Source: Bartonella sp. HY038 (lineage in GTDB: Bacteria > Pseudomonadota > Alphaproteobacteria > Rhizobiales > Rhizobiaceae). Taken from it: a stretch of 64,000 bases of DNA. A model generated the notes under the pieces. It worked only from the letters and a program-made list of their open reading frames with translations. It was not told the origin of the DNA and ran no database searches. The first letter of the stretch is position 1. Each line of letters starts with the position of its first letter. A program made the translations under genes and the position numbers. The DNA is taken from positions 2,666,001-2,730,000 of the forward strand of contig NZ_CP059725.1 of the NCBI RefSeq assembly GCF_014117425.1, in the 5' to 3' direction. This document shows, piece by piece, positions 29,764 through 39,071 of this stretch.

Positions 29764-30080
29764 TGATTTTATAATTTTGAGTGAAAGGGTTGTACAGTGA
29801 ATGATCTTAACTAGCACTATATCTTTGAAGTTTTCGAACATGTCGAATTTTATCTAGAAGATTTTAATACTGGGCGTTCAAGGCGTAAATGCATCTTATT
29901 TAAAGTTTGCAACGAGGCTCTTTTTTTGACCGATGCAAGCTACGCGACCTAGTTATAAATGGCTTTGCAAAATATAATTTTAATTTTATTCAACGAGATT
30001 GCATTCATTGCAGCCTCAAATTTTATTGGCATTTTAAAATATTGATAAGCTTTATTTTACTGATGAACAAAATTTTAAAC

Positions 30081-30110
30081 AAAAAAGCGGCCCAATGAGC
30101 CGCTTTTTAG
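30081..30110. terminator. Bidirectional terminator after leuC
   Basis: AAAAAGCGGC and GCCGCTTTTT pair around CCAATGA. It lies 22 bases past the leuC stop on the minus strand and could also end a plus-strand transcript from 29770. Confidence 0.9.
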
Positions 30111-30130
30111 TAATCATAAAGATTTAAAGA

Positions 30131-31552
30131 TTATTGCCACTCACGCACATCAACAAAATGACCAGCAATTGCTGCGGCCGCCGCCATAGCAGGTGACACA
30201 AGATGAGTGCGCCCCTTATATCCTTGGCGACCTTCAAAATTTCGGTTAGAGGTTGATGCACAACGCTCACCCGGTTTTAAACGGTCATCATTCATGGCAA
30301 GACACATAGAACATCCAGGCTCACGCCACTCAAAACCAGCTTCGATAAAGATTTTATCCAAGCCTTCTTGTTCTGCCTGTTCTTTCACCAAGCCAGATCC
30401 AGGCACCACCATTGCTGATACAGTTGGCGCAACATGACGTCCCTTAGCGATAGAGGCCGCAGCGCGCAAATCTTCGATACGACCATTGGTGCATGAACCA
30501 ATAAACACGCGATCAATAGCGACATCAGTCATATGAATACCAGGTTTTAAATCCATATATTCAAGAGCACGTTTTTTGGAAGCGCGCTTATTTTCATCTA
30601 CAATATCATCAGGATTTGGCACAACACCATTAATTGGCATGACATCTTCAGGTGATGACCCCCAAGTAACCGTTGGTGTTAAATTAGCTGCATCAATCGT
30701 GATAACTGTGTCGTAAACTGCGCCTTCATCACTTTTCAAAGTTTGCCAATAGGCAATGGCATCTTCAAGCATCTTACCTTCTGGTGAACGTGGGCGACCT
30801 TTAATATATTCAAAAGTAATTTCATCTGGCGCGATAAGACCAGCGCGCGCACCACCCTCAATTGACATATTACAAATGGTCATACGTCCTTCCATCGAAA
30901 GCGCTTCGATGGCTTCGCCAGCATATTCAATCACATGGCCGGTACCACCTGCGGTACCAATCTCGCCAATAATGGCAAGGACAAGATCTTTTGCCGATAC
31001 ACCATCAGGCAATTTATTATTGACCTGCACAAGCATATTCTTAGCTTTTTTCTGGATAAGGGTTTGGGTCGCCAAAACATGTTCAACTTCCGATGTACCA
31101 ATACCATGAGCCAAGGCACCAAAAGCACCATGAGTTGAAGTATGGCTATCGCCACAAACGATGGTCATGCCCGGCAAAGTAAAGCCCTGCTCTGGCCCTA
31201 CGATATGCACAACCCCTTGGCGAACATCGCGTTCTGAATAATATTCAACGCCAAATTCAGCCGTATTGGCAGCAAGCGCCTCAACCTGAATGCGGCTTTC
31301 TTCGTTTTTAATGCCATTGACGCGATCTGGCGAGGTTGGAATATTATGATCAACCACCGCCAAGGTTTTTTCTGGATGACGCACTTTACGTTTCGCCATG
31401 CGCAAACCTTCAAATGCTTGCGGGCTAGTTACTTCATGCACGAGATGGCGGTCAATATAAAGAAGGCAGGTGCCATCTTCCTGACGATCGACAATATGGC
31501 TATCAAAAATTTTGTCATAGAGCGTACGCGGTGCACTCATTTTCATGTCCAT
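30131..31552 (-). CDS. leuC: 3-isopropylmalate dehydratase large subunit
   Basis: A 473-residue aconitase-fold enzyme of leucine biosynthesis, isomerising 2- to 3-isopropylmalate with LeuD. Iron-sulfur cysteines are visible in [13 protein letters not shown] and [21 protein letters not shown] and DHNIPTS are family landmarks. ATG at 31552 is preceded by AGAGG; a further ATG four codons in ([10 protein letters not shown]) gives the usual 469 residues. leuD is not in the window. Confidence 0.97.
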   Translation of the reverse strand: MDMKMSAPRTLYDKIFDSHIVDRQEDGTCLLYIDRHLVHEVTSPQAFEGLRMAKRKVRHPEKTLAVVDHNIPTSPDRVNGIKNEESRIQVEALAANTAEFGVEYYSERDVRQGVVHIVGPEQGFTLPGMTIVCGDSHTSTHGAFGALAHGIGTSEVEHVLATQTLIQKKAKNMLVQVNNKLPDGVSAKDLVLAIIGEIGTAGGTGHVIEYAGEAIEALSMEGRMTICNMSIEGGARAGLIAPDEITFEYIKGRPRSPEGKMLEDAIAYWQTLKSDEGAVYDTVITIDAANLTPTVTWGSSPEDVMPINGVVPNPDDIVDENKRASKKRALEYMDLKPGIHMTDVAIDRVFIGSCTNGRIEDLRAAASIAKGRHVAPTVSAMVVPGSGLVKEQAEQEGLDKIFIEAGFEWREPGCSMCLAMNDDRLKPGERCASTSNRNFEGRQGYKGRTHLVSPAMAAAAAIAGHFVDVREWQ

Positions 31553-31678
31553 TCTTTTGCCTCTAGGGCTTTATTTGGCCATTAAGGCTCATTTTTTAAA
31601 TAGGAAAATTGAATTTATCAAAAAGCCAAAGGTCAAGATTATAGCCTTTTGTAAAACTTGGCTGAGCAAGTAAAAAAG

Positions 31679-31822
31679 CTAGACCATAAGTCGGCTTAAT
31701 GATGAGCCTGAAAAATACACAACAAAGCGACCTGGTAGCAGTTTATGATCCTGCACGTCCAAGCGCGTAATGGCTAATTGCCTAATAAGTGTATTTTTCA
31801 ATAAAAACCTATTGTAACTCAT
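31679..31822 (-). CDS. Possible 47-residue small protein upstream of leuC
   Basis: A frame from ATG (31822) to TAG (31679) encodes a basic 47-residue peptide (MSYNRFLLKNTLIRQ...SLSRLMV). It lacks a strong ribosome binding site. Its base composition is higher in GC than the flanks in the second half (LDVQDHKLLPGRFVVYFSGS). It overlaps an inverted repeat with 12-bp arms (31709-31720 and 31789-31800), so it may instead be a structured RNA. No family recognised. Confidence 0.3.
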   Translation of the reverse strand: MSYNRFLLKNTLIRQLAITRLDVQDHKLLPGRFVVYFSGSSLSRLMV

Positions 31823-31940
31823 AATTGTCTTTTAACATCTTTGATCTTGCTATGCAATCAGCTAGATTAGACCTTTTCCAAAAATATATATTTTATATTA
31901 AATAGTGCTATATTATTGCCTTTTAAATGGTCAATCAGAT

Positions 31941-33230
31941 TTATTTATGAAAAATAATAACCCGTAATCCCCCCAAAGGGCTGTCCTCTAAACGCATGGC
32001 AAAGCCGTAAGGCGCAAGGACATCACCGGCTATTGCAAGACCAAGACCAGTAGATTGCGCTCTTTCATCAAAGCGCACGCCGCGTTGCAATGCCAACATG
32101 CGCCTTTCTTCATCCATACCTTCGCCATCATCATCGATTATAATTTGTTCAGCATTTGGTTGAAAAATAACAATCTTTTGTTTGGCATGACGAGCTGCAT
32201 TTTCAAGGACTGTTCCTAGCGCCTCGGCAAGATCTGCAACATCAATAGGCATAATTGCATTGTCATCAATATTATTTTGCCATTCTAAAGCTTCACCATA
32301 GGAGGTTGCCGACAAAACACGTACCAATTGCCGTGATAACTCGCCAAGATTACTGGATAGTTTACCTTTATGAGCAGAAACTTCGGCACGCGCGCGATGA
32401 AGCTCGCGGTCAATTTGGCGTTGCAAACCGCGCGATAAATCACGCAAGAGCACCGCAGCCTCCTTATTATTTTGTTCATCAAGCCGACTGCTTAAATTGC
32501 GCAAGGCAGCTAAAGGAGATTTTAAACCATGAGCCAAATCACCCGCCCGCTTTTGCGCCTCATCAATGCTTTGCGCTCGATTATCCAATAAGTGATTTAT
32601 CGTTTCAGTTAATGGGCGCAATTCCTTATAATAATTTGGCTCCATACGCTCATTTGTATTACTGGTTATCTTTTCAACATTTTTTCGCAAAACAGCTAAT
32701 GGTTTCAAGCCAAAGACAATTTGCAATCCAAACAAGACCGATAAAACCAAACCAAGCATGATAAGATAAATAGAAAGATCCGCAGCAAATTCATTGCGCG
32801 CTTTAATAATTTGCTGTTCATCAATGGCAATTTCAATTTGCAAAGGGTGCCCGCGAAATGCAACTTGACGAACCACCATCAAATAGCCACCAGAACGACC
32901 ATTTTTTTCAGCTAAAGGTAAATTTAAATCCCATAGTGAGCGCGATCTTATAATATCATCATTGCTTTTATCAATCACTTGCCAATAAAGACCGCTATAG
33001 GGCTTTTCAAAATCTGGAATCACAAAGGGCAGATTAACGGCAATCTTGTTTTCGTTGTCCAACGATATACCAGCTGCGATGGTCTCAGTCCAATTATTAA
33101 GCTGTACCGAAAACCGCCGCTCAACATGGCGCTCAAAAAGCAATGAAAAACCAAGAAATGAAATAGCCAATGCGATAATAATAGCAATACAACCGGCTAA
33201 AAATTGCCGCAATCGCAAAGAAGCTTTCAT
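31941..33230 (-). CDS. Sensor histidine kinase (PhoQ/FeuQ-like)
   Basis: A 429-residue membrane kinase: helix at 9-30, periplasmic sensor to about 150, second helix 155-175, HAMP, then the H-box DLAHGLKSPLAALR, N-box GTVLENAARHA, IIDDDGEGMDEERR and GLGLAIAGDVL. HGLKSPL rather than HELRTPL is the PhoQ/FeuQ-like subtype. It starts two bases after the stop of the response regulator gene and so forms an operon with it and the PepSY gene. Confidence 0.9.
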   Translation of the reverse strand: MKASLRLRQFLAGCIAIIIALAISFLGFSLLFERHVERRFSVQLNNWTETIAAGISLDNENKIAVNLPFVIPDFEKPYSGLYWQVIDKSNDDIIRSRSLWDLNLPLAEKNGRSGGYLMVVRQVAFRGHPLQIEIAIDEQQIIKARNEFAADLSIYLIMLGLVLSVLFGLQIVFGLKPLAVLRKNVEKITSNTNERMEPNYYKELRPLTETINHLLDNRAQSIDEAQKRAGDLAHGLKSPLAALRNLSSRLDEQNNKEAAVLLRDLSRGLQRQIDRELHRARAEVSAHKGKLSSNLGELSRQLVRVLSATSYGEALEWQNNIDDNAIMPIDVADLAEALGTVLENAARHAKQKIVIFQPNAEQIIIDDDGEGMDEERRMLALQRGVRFDERAQSTGLGLAIAGDVLAPYGFAMRLEDSPLGGLRVIIFHK

Positions 33231-33232
33231 AA

Positions 33233-33892
33233 CTATTGTCCAGTTAGGCGGTAGCCAAGTCCGCGTCTTGTTTCAATAGCACTTGCACCAATTTTACGGC
33301 GCAACCTTGTTAATAATGCTTCCAATGCATTGGGATCGCGCGCATCAACATCACCATAAATATGTTCGGCTAGCTCGCTTGGCGTCACCACCCGATCTTT
33401 GTGTAGCCCTAAAAACTGTACAACGCGATATTCAAGCGCAGATAAATCAACATTACGCCCGTCAACGGTAATCCGCATCAAACGTGTATCAACTGCGATA
33501 TTGCCAATCTGTAATATTGGATCTGCTTGCCCCACTGAACGACGAATAAGCGCACGCAAACGCGCAACCAATTCTAACATTTCAAAAGGCTTGGCAAGAT
33601 AATCATCTGCTCCTGCGTCAATGCCTTCCACTCGCTCAATCCAACTGCCACGCGCACTTAAAATAATAACCGGCACCACCACGCCAGCACGCCGCCATAA
33701 TTTTAAAACAGTTAAGCCATCTTTGACAGGTAAGCCAAGATCAAGAACAATACCGTCATAATTTTCAGTTTCACCCTTGAACCAAGCATCATCACCATTA
33801 TCGGTACTATCAACCGCAAAACCAGCCTGTTCTAACGCGAGACACACATCATTGCGCAAAATAGCATCATCTTCAACAACAAGAACTTTCAA
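33233..33892 (-). CDS. OmpR/PhoP-family response regulator (FeuP-like)
   Basis: A 219-residue regulator with receiver (VVEDDA, Asp in VLDLGLPVKDG, LSARG, LAKPFEMLEL) and a C-terminal winged helix (LSALEYRVVQFL, ARDPNALEALLTRLRRKIGA, ETRRGLGYRL). Closest by eye to PhoP/FeuP. Its ATG overlaps the PepSY gene stop by four bases. FeuPQ in Sinorhizobium controls glucan export; whether that applies here is unknown. Confidence 0.9.
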   Translation of the reverse strand: MKVLVVEDDAILRNDVCLALEQAGFAVDSTDNGDDAWFKGETENYDGIVLDLGLPVKDGLTVLKLWRRAGVVVPVIILSARGSWIERVEGIDAGADDYLAKPFEMLELVARLRALIRRSVGQADPILQIGNIAVDTRLMRITVDGRNVDLSALEYRVVQFLGLHKDRVVTPSELAEHIYGDVDARDPNALEALLTRLRRKIGASAIETRRGLGYRLTGQ

Positions 33893-34194
33893 TCGTCTAT
33901 CTCGACTTTTAATATTTGGCCAGTTTTGGCATCCATTTCTATTTCACGTATTATGCCTGATGAATCAATAATTTTAAATTCATAAATATAAAGATGATCT
34001 TCTTCATCAAATTCAAGTTTTATAACGCTTGAATTTGGAAAGGCTGCTTCAACAAAACCAAGCATTTGCGTCAACGGCATAATTTCACCGCGCGCCAAGG
34101 CTTGCCGCGCCGCTTCTTGATCATTACCTGAATAGGCTGGATAAATCACTCCTATAAGAGCAATAAAAACTGTGATATAAAATAATCTAACCAT
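33889..34194 (-). CDS. PepSY-domain periplasmic protein, first gene of a two-component operon
   Basis: A 101-residue protein with a signal peptide (about 1-22, ending AYSG) and a PepSY domain (about 28-101) containing EAARQALARGEIMPL, EFDEEDHLYIYEFKIID and EMDAKTGQILKV. PepSY domains often bind and inhibit partner enzymes. As the first gene before a response regulator and sensor kinase it probably modulates the kinase in the periplasm, as FeuN does for FeuQ in Sinorhizobium. Overlaps the regulator gene by four bases. Confidence 0.88.
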   Translation of the reverse strand: MVRLFYITVFIALIGVIYPAYSGNDQEAARQALARGEIMPLTQMLGFVEAAFPNSSVIKLEFDEEDHLYIYEFKIIDSSGIIREIEMDAKTGQILKVEIDD

Positions 34195-34216
34195 TTTTGC
34201 ATCATGCGCTTTTTAA

Positions 34217-34256
34217 ACTGACAGAATACTGACGGTGCAAGTTAGGGCAGCGTCAG
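34217..34256. promoter_or_regulatory. Candidate response-regulator binding site in the divergent promoter
   Basis: ACTGAC occurs at 34217-34222 and 34228-34233, an 11-bp spacing typical of OmpR/PhoP-type tandem half sites. A third copy lies in inverted orientation (CGTCAG, 34251-34256). The site lies in the 108-bp gap between the PepSY operon and the divergent secreted protein gene. Confidence 0.45.
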
Positions 34257-34302
34257 CACGACTCATTTAAAACATCATTCATCAAACCAAAGGAGATCAA
34301 AA

Positions 34303-34635
34303 ATGGCAACTATCCATAAAAAACTAACAGCTCTTACTCTTATCGCTGCAATGACCGTTTCTAGCTTAAGCCTGCCAGCTATAGCACAAAATGCTCCTGT
34401 TGGCGTTCAACAACAAGCCCCTATTGGTATGCAGCAAGCCCCAATGGCAGCCCAAACCATGAACCGTATTTCTTGGTCACAAATGGTCAAGGGTCTTGAG
34501 GACCAAGGCTTTATCATTCGTGAAATTGAAACCGAACACGATGGTTGGAAAGCTGAAGTTTTCGACAAAAATGGTGCCCATTACAAACTTTATCTAAACG
34601 GACAAGGTGCAATTGTTCATCAAAAATATGATTGA
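34303..34635 (+). CDS. Secreted PepSY-like protein, divergent from the two-component operon
   Basis: A 110-residue protein with a signal peptide (about 1-28, ending AIAQ), a Gln/Ala/Pro/Met-rich linker and a PepSY-like domain (about 58-110: GLEDQGFIIREIETEHDGWKAEVFD, then YKLYLNGQGAIV). AAAGGAG lies before the ATG. Its position opposite the PepSY/regulator/kinase operon suggests it is a regulated output or accessory of that system. It ends in a terminator. Confidence 0.8.
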   Translation: MATIHKKLTALTLIAAMTVSSLSLPAIAQNAPVGVQQQAPIGMQQAPMAAQTMNRISWSQMVKGLEDQGFIIREIETEHDGWKAEVFDKNGAHYKLYLNGQGAIVHQKYD

Positions 34636-34661
34636 TTCACAAAGTTAAAACTCCATCAAGT

Positions 34662-34696
34662 AAAAGCGTTTTATCCTTTCGATAAAGCGCTTTTTT
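34662..34696 (+). terminator. Terminator after the 34303 gene
   Basis: AAAAGCG-TTTATC pairs with GATAAA-GCGCTTTTT around CTTTC, with six T at the end. One unpaired base in the stem. Confidence 0.8.
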
Positions 34697-34758
34697 GTAT
34701 TTGCCACCAAATTACGGAATAATATTGACTGCAACAAGTAAAAGCCAAGCCGACTAAT

Positions 34759-36717
34759 TTACTTACTGAAATGATAATGGCCAAAACTATTTGCAGCAGC
34801 AATAATTTTTCCAAATAAATCATGCTTTTTACCCAATTCTGCTGATCCATAGGGCGATAAATGTATTGCATCAATGTAAGCAGGATAGCCGTTATAGACA
34901 ACCGGACATATACCGTCTTCGCACATCAGCTCATCAAGATGAATGATTGGCAACACATCTTTTAACTTGTCTAACAATGCGTTTACACCATTCCTTTGAT
35001 CGCTAATATCAGCATAATTTATGCTGCACATATCCATCGCTTTAGCGTCCATTGTCCTAGTACGGCGTAGAACGCTTTTGATGCAGCGATTTGGGTCAAA
35101 AGATGTGCGAGCGGGTGGGGAAATGAGGACGGTTTTAATATTATGTGCCGATAGCCAATCAATTATTTCAGCAAATTTTTGCTCAACCAGTAAGGGCGAA
35201 GATTTAACATAGCCCTGCTCTGTCAGCATATTTGCATTATTGAGATAATAGCTAAGGGATGTTGATATAATCACATAGCGAAGATTTTTATGCTGTAAAA
35301 TTACATCTTTAATATCTTTTTGATGCTGTAAGCAATATTCTTTTTGGGTAGGAAGTTCGGCTGTGTCTGCAAAGTTAAATAAAGGTGGGCATGCCAATAG
35401 AAAATTAGCTGCAAAAGGCTGCTGAGATTTTGATGTCAACAAAGCATCAATCAAATGACCCGCGTAGGAATCCCCTATTAATAAAACTTGCGGATTTGAA
35501 CCATAAGTGCATTGACTCAAAGTGAATGGGCCTTGCTCACACTGTATTGCGCTCTGCCGAACCTCGGGTATTTTTGAATATGGGCTATCAATTTTAAATG
35601 GCGAAATCGCGTATAATCGTGGCAATGCTATCGCAGTTATAGATAAAGCTGAAATGCCAATTGCAGCATAAATAAAGACCGCTTTAGATTTATATTTTGT
35701 CTTTGGTTTTCTAAATGGTTGCTCGATAAATTTCCATGACAATGTTGCCAATATTATTGTAAAAATAATTAAAATAACAAAATATTGTTTTTGAAACGGC
35801 GCAATATATAGCCGCGCAAAAACAAAAATCGGTTGATGCCAAAGATAAAGTGAATAACTAATTAGGCCAATAAAAACTAAGGGTTTCCATGATAATATTT
35901 TGGCGACGCTTGTTTGCGCCCTTGCAAATCCTAAAATCAATATGGTGCCTAAAATAACAGGTACTGTGCCCCAACCTGGAAAATCTAGCTTACGCGGTAA
36001 AAGAGTTAGAGAATAAAGGATCAAAAGCAGGCCAAACCACGATAGCCAGCTTAATGTTTTATGGGATAACTCTTTTCTATCCAATGCAGAAATCGCAAGA
36101 AGCCCACCTGCAGCCAATTCCCAAAATCTTGTTGGAAGCATAAAAAATGCAAACATTGGATTATGATAAACAAAAGCTAGGCACAAAATAAAGCTTGCTA
36201 AAAATACGGCGCCAATCGTTAAAAGCAATGTTTTTTTGCCAAAACGATAAAAGCATAAAATTAAAAAAGGGAAAATTAGGTAAAATTGCTCTTCAACCGC
36301 TAATGACCAAATATGTAAAAGTGGCTGTAATTCGGCATCGGCTGAAAAATATCCTCCCAAGAGAGAATAGAAAAAGAAATTGGCATAAAATAACACACTG
36401 GCTAGCAAACTACCCAAATAATTATCAAGTTCGTCAGGCAACATCATAACGAAAGCGATAAGTGTTGATACCAAACATACAAAAAACAATATCGGCAAAA
36501 TACGCCTAATGCGGCGATCATAAAAATTGGAAAAGGAAAACTTGCCAGCTTTTAAATCATCAAGAATGATTGAGGTAATTAAAAAACCACTAGTCACAAA
36601 AAAGATATCAACGCCCAAAAAGCCACGATTCATAAAATTGAACCCAGCATGAAAAAATACAACTGGCAACACGGCGAGTGCACGTAAGCCATCAATTTCT
36701 TGGCGATACTTCATCAT
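34759..36717 (-). CDS. OafA/YrhL-type acyltransferase with C-terminal SGNH domain
   Basis: A 652-residue membrane protein: Acyltransferase 3 domain with about ten helices (begins YRQEIDGLRALAVLPVVFFH, VDIFFVTSGFLI, RRIRRILP, WSLAVEEQFYL), then a periplasmic SGNH hydrolase-like domain (about 400-650) with GDSYAGH and DAIHLSPYGS. It transfers acetyl or other acyl groups to envelope polysaccharide, typically O-antigen or glucan. Nothing else from a polysaccharide cluster is adjacent. Two ATGs in a row open the frame. Confidence 0.92.
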   Translation of the reverse strand: MMKYRQEIDGLRALAVLPVVFFHAGFNFMNRGFLGVDIFFVTSGFLITSIILDDLKAGKFSFSNFYDRRIRRILPILFFVCLVSTLIAFVMMLPDELDNYLGSLLASVLFYANFFFYSLLGGYFSADAELQPLLHIWSLAVEEQFYLIFPFLILCFYRFGKKTLLLTIGAVFLASFILCLAFVYHNPMFAFFMLPTRFWELAAGGLLAISALDRKELSHKTLSWLSWFGLLLILYSLTLLPRKLDFPGWGTVPVILGTILILGFARAQTSVAKILSWKPLVFIGLISYSLYLWHQPIFVFARLYIAPFQKQYFVILIIFTIILATLSWKFIEQPFRKPKTKYKSKAVFIYAAIGISALSITAIALPRLYAISPFKIDSPYSKIPEVRQSAIQCEQGPFTLSQCTYGSNPQVLLIGDSYAGHLIDALLTSKSQQPFAANFLLACPPLFNFADTAELPTQKEYCLQHQKDIKDVILQHKNLRYVIISTSLSYYLNNANMLTEQGYVKSSPLLVEQKFAEIIDWLSAHNIKTVLISPPARTSFDPNRCIKSVLRRTRTMDAKAMDMCSINYADISDQRNGVNALLDKLKDVLPIIHLDELMCEDGICPVVYNGYPAYIDAIHLSPYGSAELGKKHDLFGKIIAAANSFGHYHFSK

Positions 36718-37160
36718 AAATTATATTTCTAACAATTACTTGGGCTTATATATATCGATATTTAGAATAAGCTCCCCTAACATATATCATGGCTTTGTAA
36801 AATATTTTTATGATTTTGTTATCAGGCATATTTTTAAACGATATGTTTTTTAAAAAAAGCTAAAGCTTAATTTTTCTTTGATCTATTCGTTTTCTTTTTT
36901 ACGATTGGCTGTAAAGAATTGATTGATATGTAATAAAAATTTCCCAAAGCCTAGCTTTTTAAGCGTAAAATGATTAAAGAAGAAAAGATAAGGTGAGAAA
37001 TTTTTAGTTGCTGTCACTGTGAAATAAAGTGATTTTAGATTTTCATCATCAAAGCAAAAACATATGGGCGAACTTAAATTGTTTTAAATTAATCATGACA
37101 TTAGCGATGTAGCTTTAATGTTGATATAGCCCATCTGTCTGTGATCGGAGTAAAACATAT
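36718..37160. other. 443-bp divergent promoter region of the acyltransferase and dpp genes
   Basis: AT-rich, no coding frame of note. I looked for a missing dppA here and found none. The dppB ATG at 37161 is preceded by GGAG. Confidence 0.6.
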
Positions 37161-38168
37161 ATGTTGCGTTATCTTTTGCAAAAGATTGGCTATATTATCC
37201 CGACATTTCTTGGCATTACGCTTGTTGCCTTTATTTTTGTGCGTACATTGCCGGGTGATCCAGTTTTGTTAATGGCTGGAGAACGAGGAGTTTCGCCTGA
37301 GCGTCACGCTCAATTAATGGCACAATTTGGCTTTGATCGCCCCTATTGGCAACAATATTTTGATTATCTTTGGGGTGTATTTCACGGTGACCTTGGCATT
37401 TCCTTTATTACCAAAAAACCAATTGCCGAAGAATTTTTTACGCTTTTTCCAGCAACATTAGAGCTTGCCTTATGTGCAATTATCATTGCAATTATCATTG
37501 GTATTCCCGCCGGAGTTATCGCTGCAGTTAAGCGCGGCTCGTGGTTTGACCAAGGCGCAATGGGCTTTGCCCTTGTTGGATATTCCATGCCAATTTTTTG
37601 GTGGGGCATTTTGCTCATCATGTTGTTTAGTGCCAATCTTGGTTGGACACCAGTTTCAGGTCGTATCTCATTGCTGTTTTATTTTGACCAACCAACCGGC
37701 TTCATGTTGATTGATAGCTGGCTTTCAGGTGAAAAAGGTGCCTTCGCCTCGGCGGTTTCGCACCTTATCTTACCATCAATCGTACTTGCGACTATTCCCC
37801 TAGCGGTTATTGCCCGCCAAGCCCGTTCTGCCATGCTTGAAGTTTTAAGTGAAGATTATGTCCGCACAGCACGTGCCAAAGGATTAAGCCGTTTTCGCGT
37901 TATTGGTATCCATGCGCTGCGCAATGCATTTATTCCAATTATCACAACAATTGGCCTGCAAATTGCAATGTTGATGAGCGGCGCTATTTTGACCGAAACC
38001 ATTTTTTCTTGGCCGGGCATTGGGAAATGGATGATCGACTCAATTTCACGGCGCGATTATTCCGCTGTACAAGGTGGGCTTTTGCTTATTGCCATATTGG
38101 TAATGACCGTCAACCTTGTGGTTGACGTTTTGTATGGCTTTATTAATCCGCGCATTCGCCAGAACTGA
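37161..38168 (+). CDS. dppB: DppB-like peptide ABC transporter permease
   Basis: A 335-residue permease with about six helices, the family N-terminus MLRYLLQKIGYIIPTFLGI, PGDP after the first helix and the EAA loop SEDYVRTARAKGLSRFRVIG. First gene of dppBCDF, importing di- or oligopeptides or similar. GGAG precedes the ATG. No substrate-binding protein gene is located upstream. Confidence 0.92.
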   Translation: MLRYLLQKIGYIIPTFLGITLVAFIFVRTLPGDPVLLMAGERGVSPERHAQLMAQFGFDRPYWQQYFDYLWGVFHGDLGISFITKKPIAEEFFTLFPATLELALCAIIIAIIIGIPAGVIAAVKRGSWFDQGAMGFALVGYSMPIFWWGILLIMLFSANLGWTPVSGRISLLFYFDQPTGFMLIDSWLSGEKGAFASAVSHLILPSIVLATIPLAVIARQARSAMLEVLSEDYVRTARAKGLSRFRVIGIHALRNAFIPIITTIGLQIAMLMSGAILTETIFSWPGIGKWMIDSISRRDYSAVQGGLLLIAILVMTVNLVVDVLYGFINPRIRQN

Positions 38169-38177
38169 GGTAAGACA

Positions 38178-39068
38178 ATGACCGCAAATCAAACACAAAC
38201 CGTGACGGCAAGCGCTTTTAGTGAATTTTGGTATTCATTCAAATATAATCGCGGCTCGCTTATTGGGCTTATTATTTTTTTTACAATTGTTCTATTAAGT
38301 GTTCTAGCCCCATTAATTGCGCCCTATGGTTATCAAGACCAATTTCGTGACTTCATGCTAAAGCCGCCGGTTTGGCAAAATGGTGGGTCGTGGCAATTTA
38401 TCTTAGGCACTGATGCTGTCGGTCGGGATATTTTATCGCGCATATTGCACGGTGCGCGCTTTACACTTCTTGTCGGTGTTATTGTTGCTTTAATTGCAAT
38501 GGTTTTTGGCATTATACTGGGTGTAATAGCCGGCTACATAAAAGGACCGCTAGATGCATTTATTATGCGCATCATGGATATTATCTTAACAATTCCATCG
38601 CTATTATTGGCCCTTGTCTTAATTACCATTATCGGTTATGGCTTAAAAGGCGCAGTTATTGCAACAGCAATAGCCTTGCAACCGCATTTTGTGCGCTTGG
38701 CACGAGCAGCTGTTATAACTGAAAAAAACAAAGAATATGTGGTTGCAGCCAAGTTAGCAGGTGCAGGCCCGATAAGGCTTATGTTTAAAACTATTTTACC
38801 CAATTGCATGGCTCCGCTCATTGTGCAAGCAACCTTTTCATTCTCTACAGCTATTTTGGATGTAGCTGCTTTAGGCTTTCTTGGCATGGGTGCGCAAGCA
38901 CCATTGCCTGAATGGGGTACAATGCTTGCCGATGCACGCGAATTTGTATCCAGCGCATGGTGGGTTGTAACTTTTCCCGGTCTTGCTATTCTTATCCTTG
39001 TTCTTTCTATCAATCTGATGGGGGATGGTTTGCGCGATGCACTCGACCCTAAGTTGAAAAGGAGCTAA
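38178..39068 (+). CDS. dppC: DppC-like peptide ABC transporter permease
   Basis: A 296-residue permease, with the OppC N-terminal helix, LGTDAVGRDILSRILHGARF and the EAA loop NKEYVVAAKLAGAGPIRLMF. Pairs with DppB to form the channel. GAGG lies before the ATG, ten bases after the dppB stop. Confidence 0.92.
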   Translation: MTANQTQTVTASAFSEFWYSFKYNRGSLIGLIIFFTIVLLSVLAPLIAPYGYQDQFRDFMLKPPVWQNGGSWQFILGTDAVGRDILSRILHGARFTLLVGVIVALIAMVFGIILGVIAGYIKGPLDAFIMRIMDIILTIPSLLLALVLITIIGYGLKGAVIATAIALQPHFVRLARAAVITEKNKEYVVAAKLAGAGPIRLMFKTILPNCMAPLIVQATFSFSTAILDVAALGFLGMGAQAPLPEWGTMLADAREFVSSAWWVVTFPGLAILILVLSINLMGDGLRDALDPKLKRS

Positions 39069-39071
39069 GCG

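Larger units (their letters stand above)
29358..30130. other. 773-bp intergenic region holding an orphan promoter
   Basis: No convincing protein gene. The plus-strand promoter at 29736-29763 and the terminator at 30081-30109 delimit a possible noncoding transcript of about 340 nt. A TTTTTT-rich stretch (29640-29690) follows the upstream leader of the SH3 gene. A 63-codon frame at 29907-30098 starts with TTG without ribosome binding site and looks random. Confidence 0.5.

Noticed and set aside
29907..30098. 63-codon plus-strand frame in the orphan transcript
   Set aside because: TTG start with no ribosome binding site and random-looking residues; a noncoding RNA is more likely.
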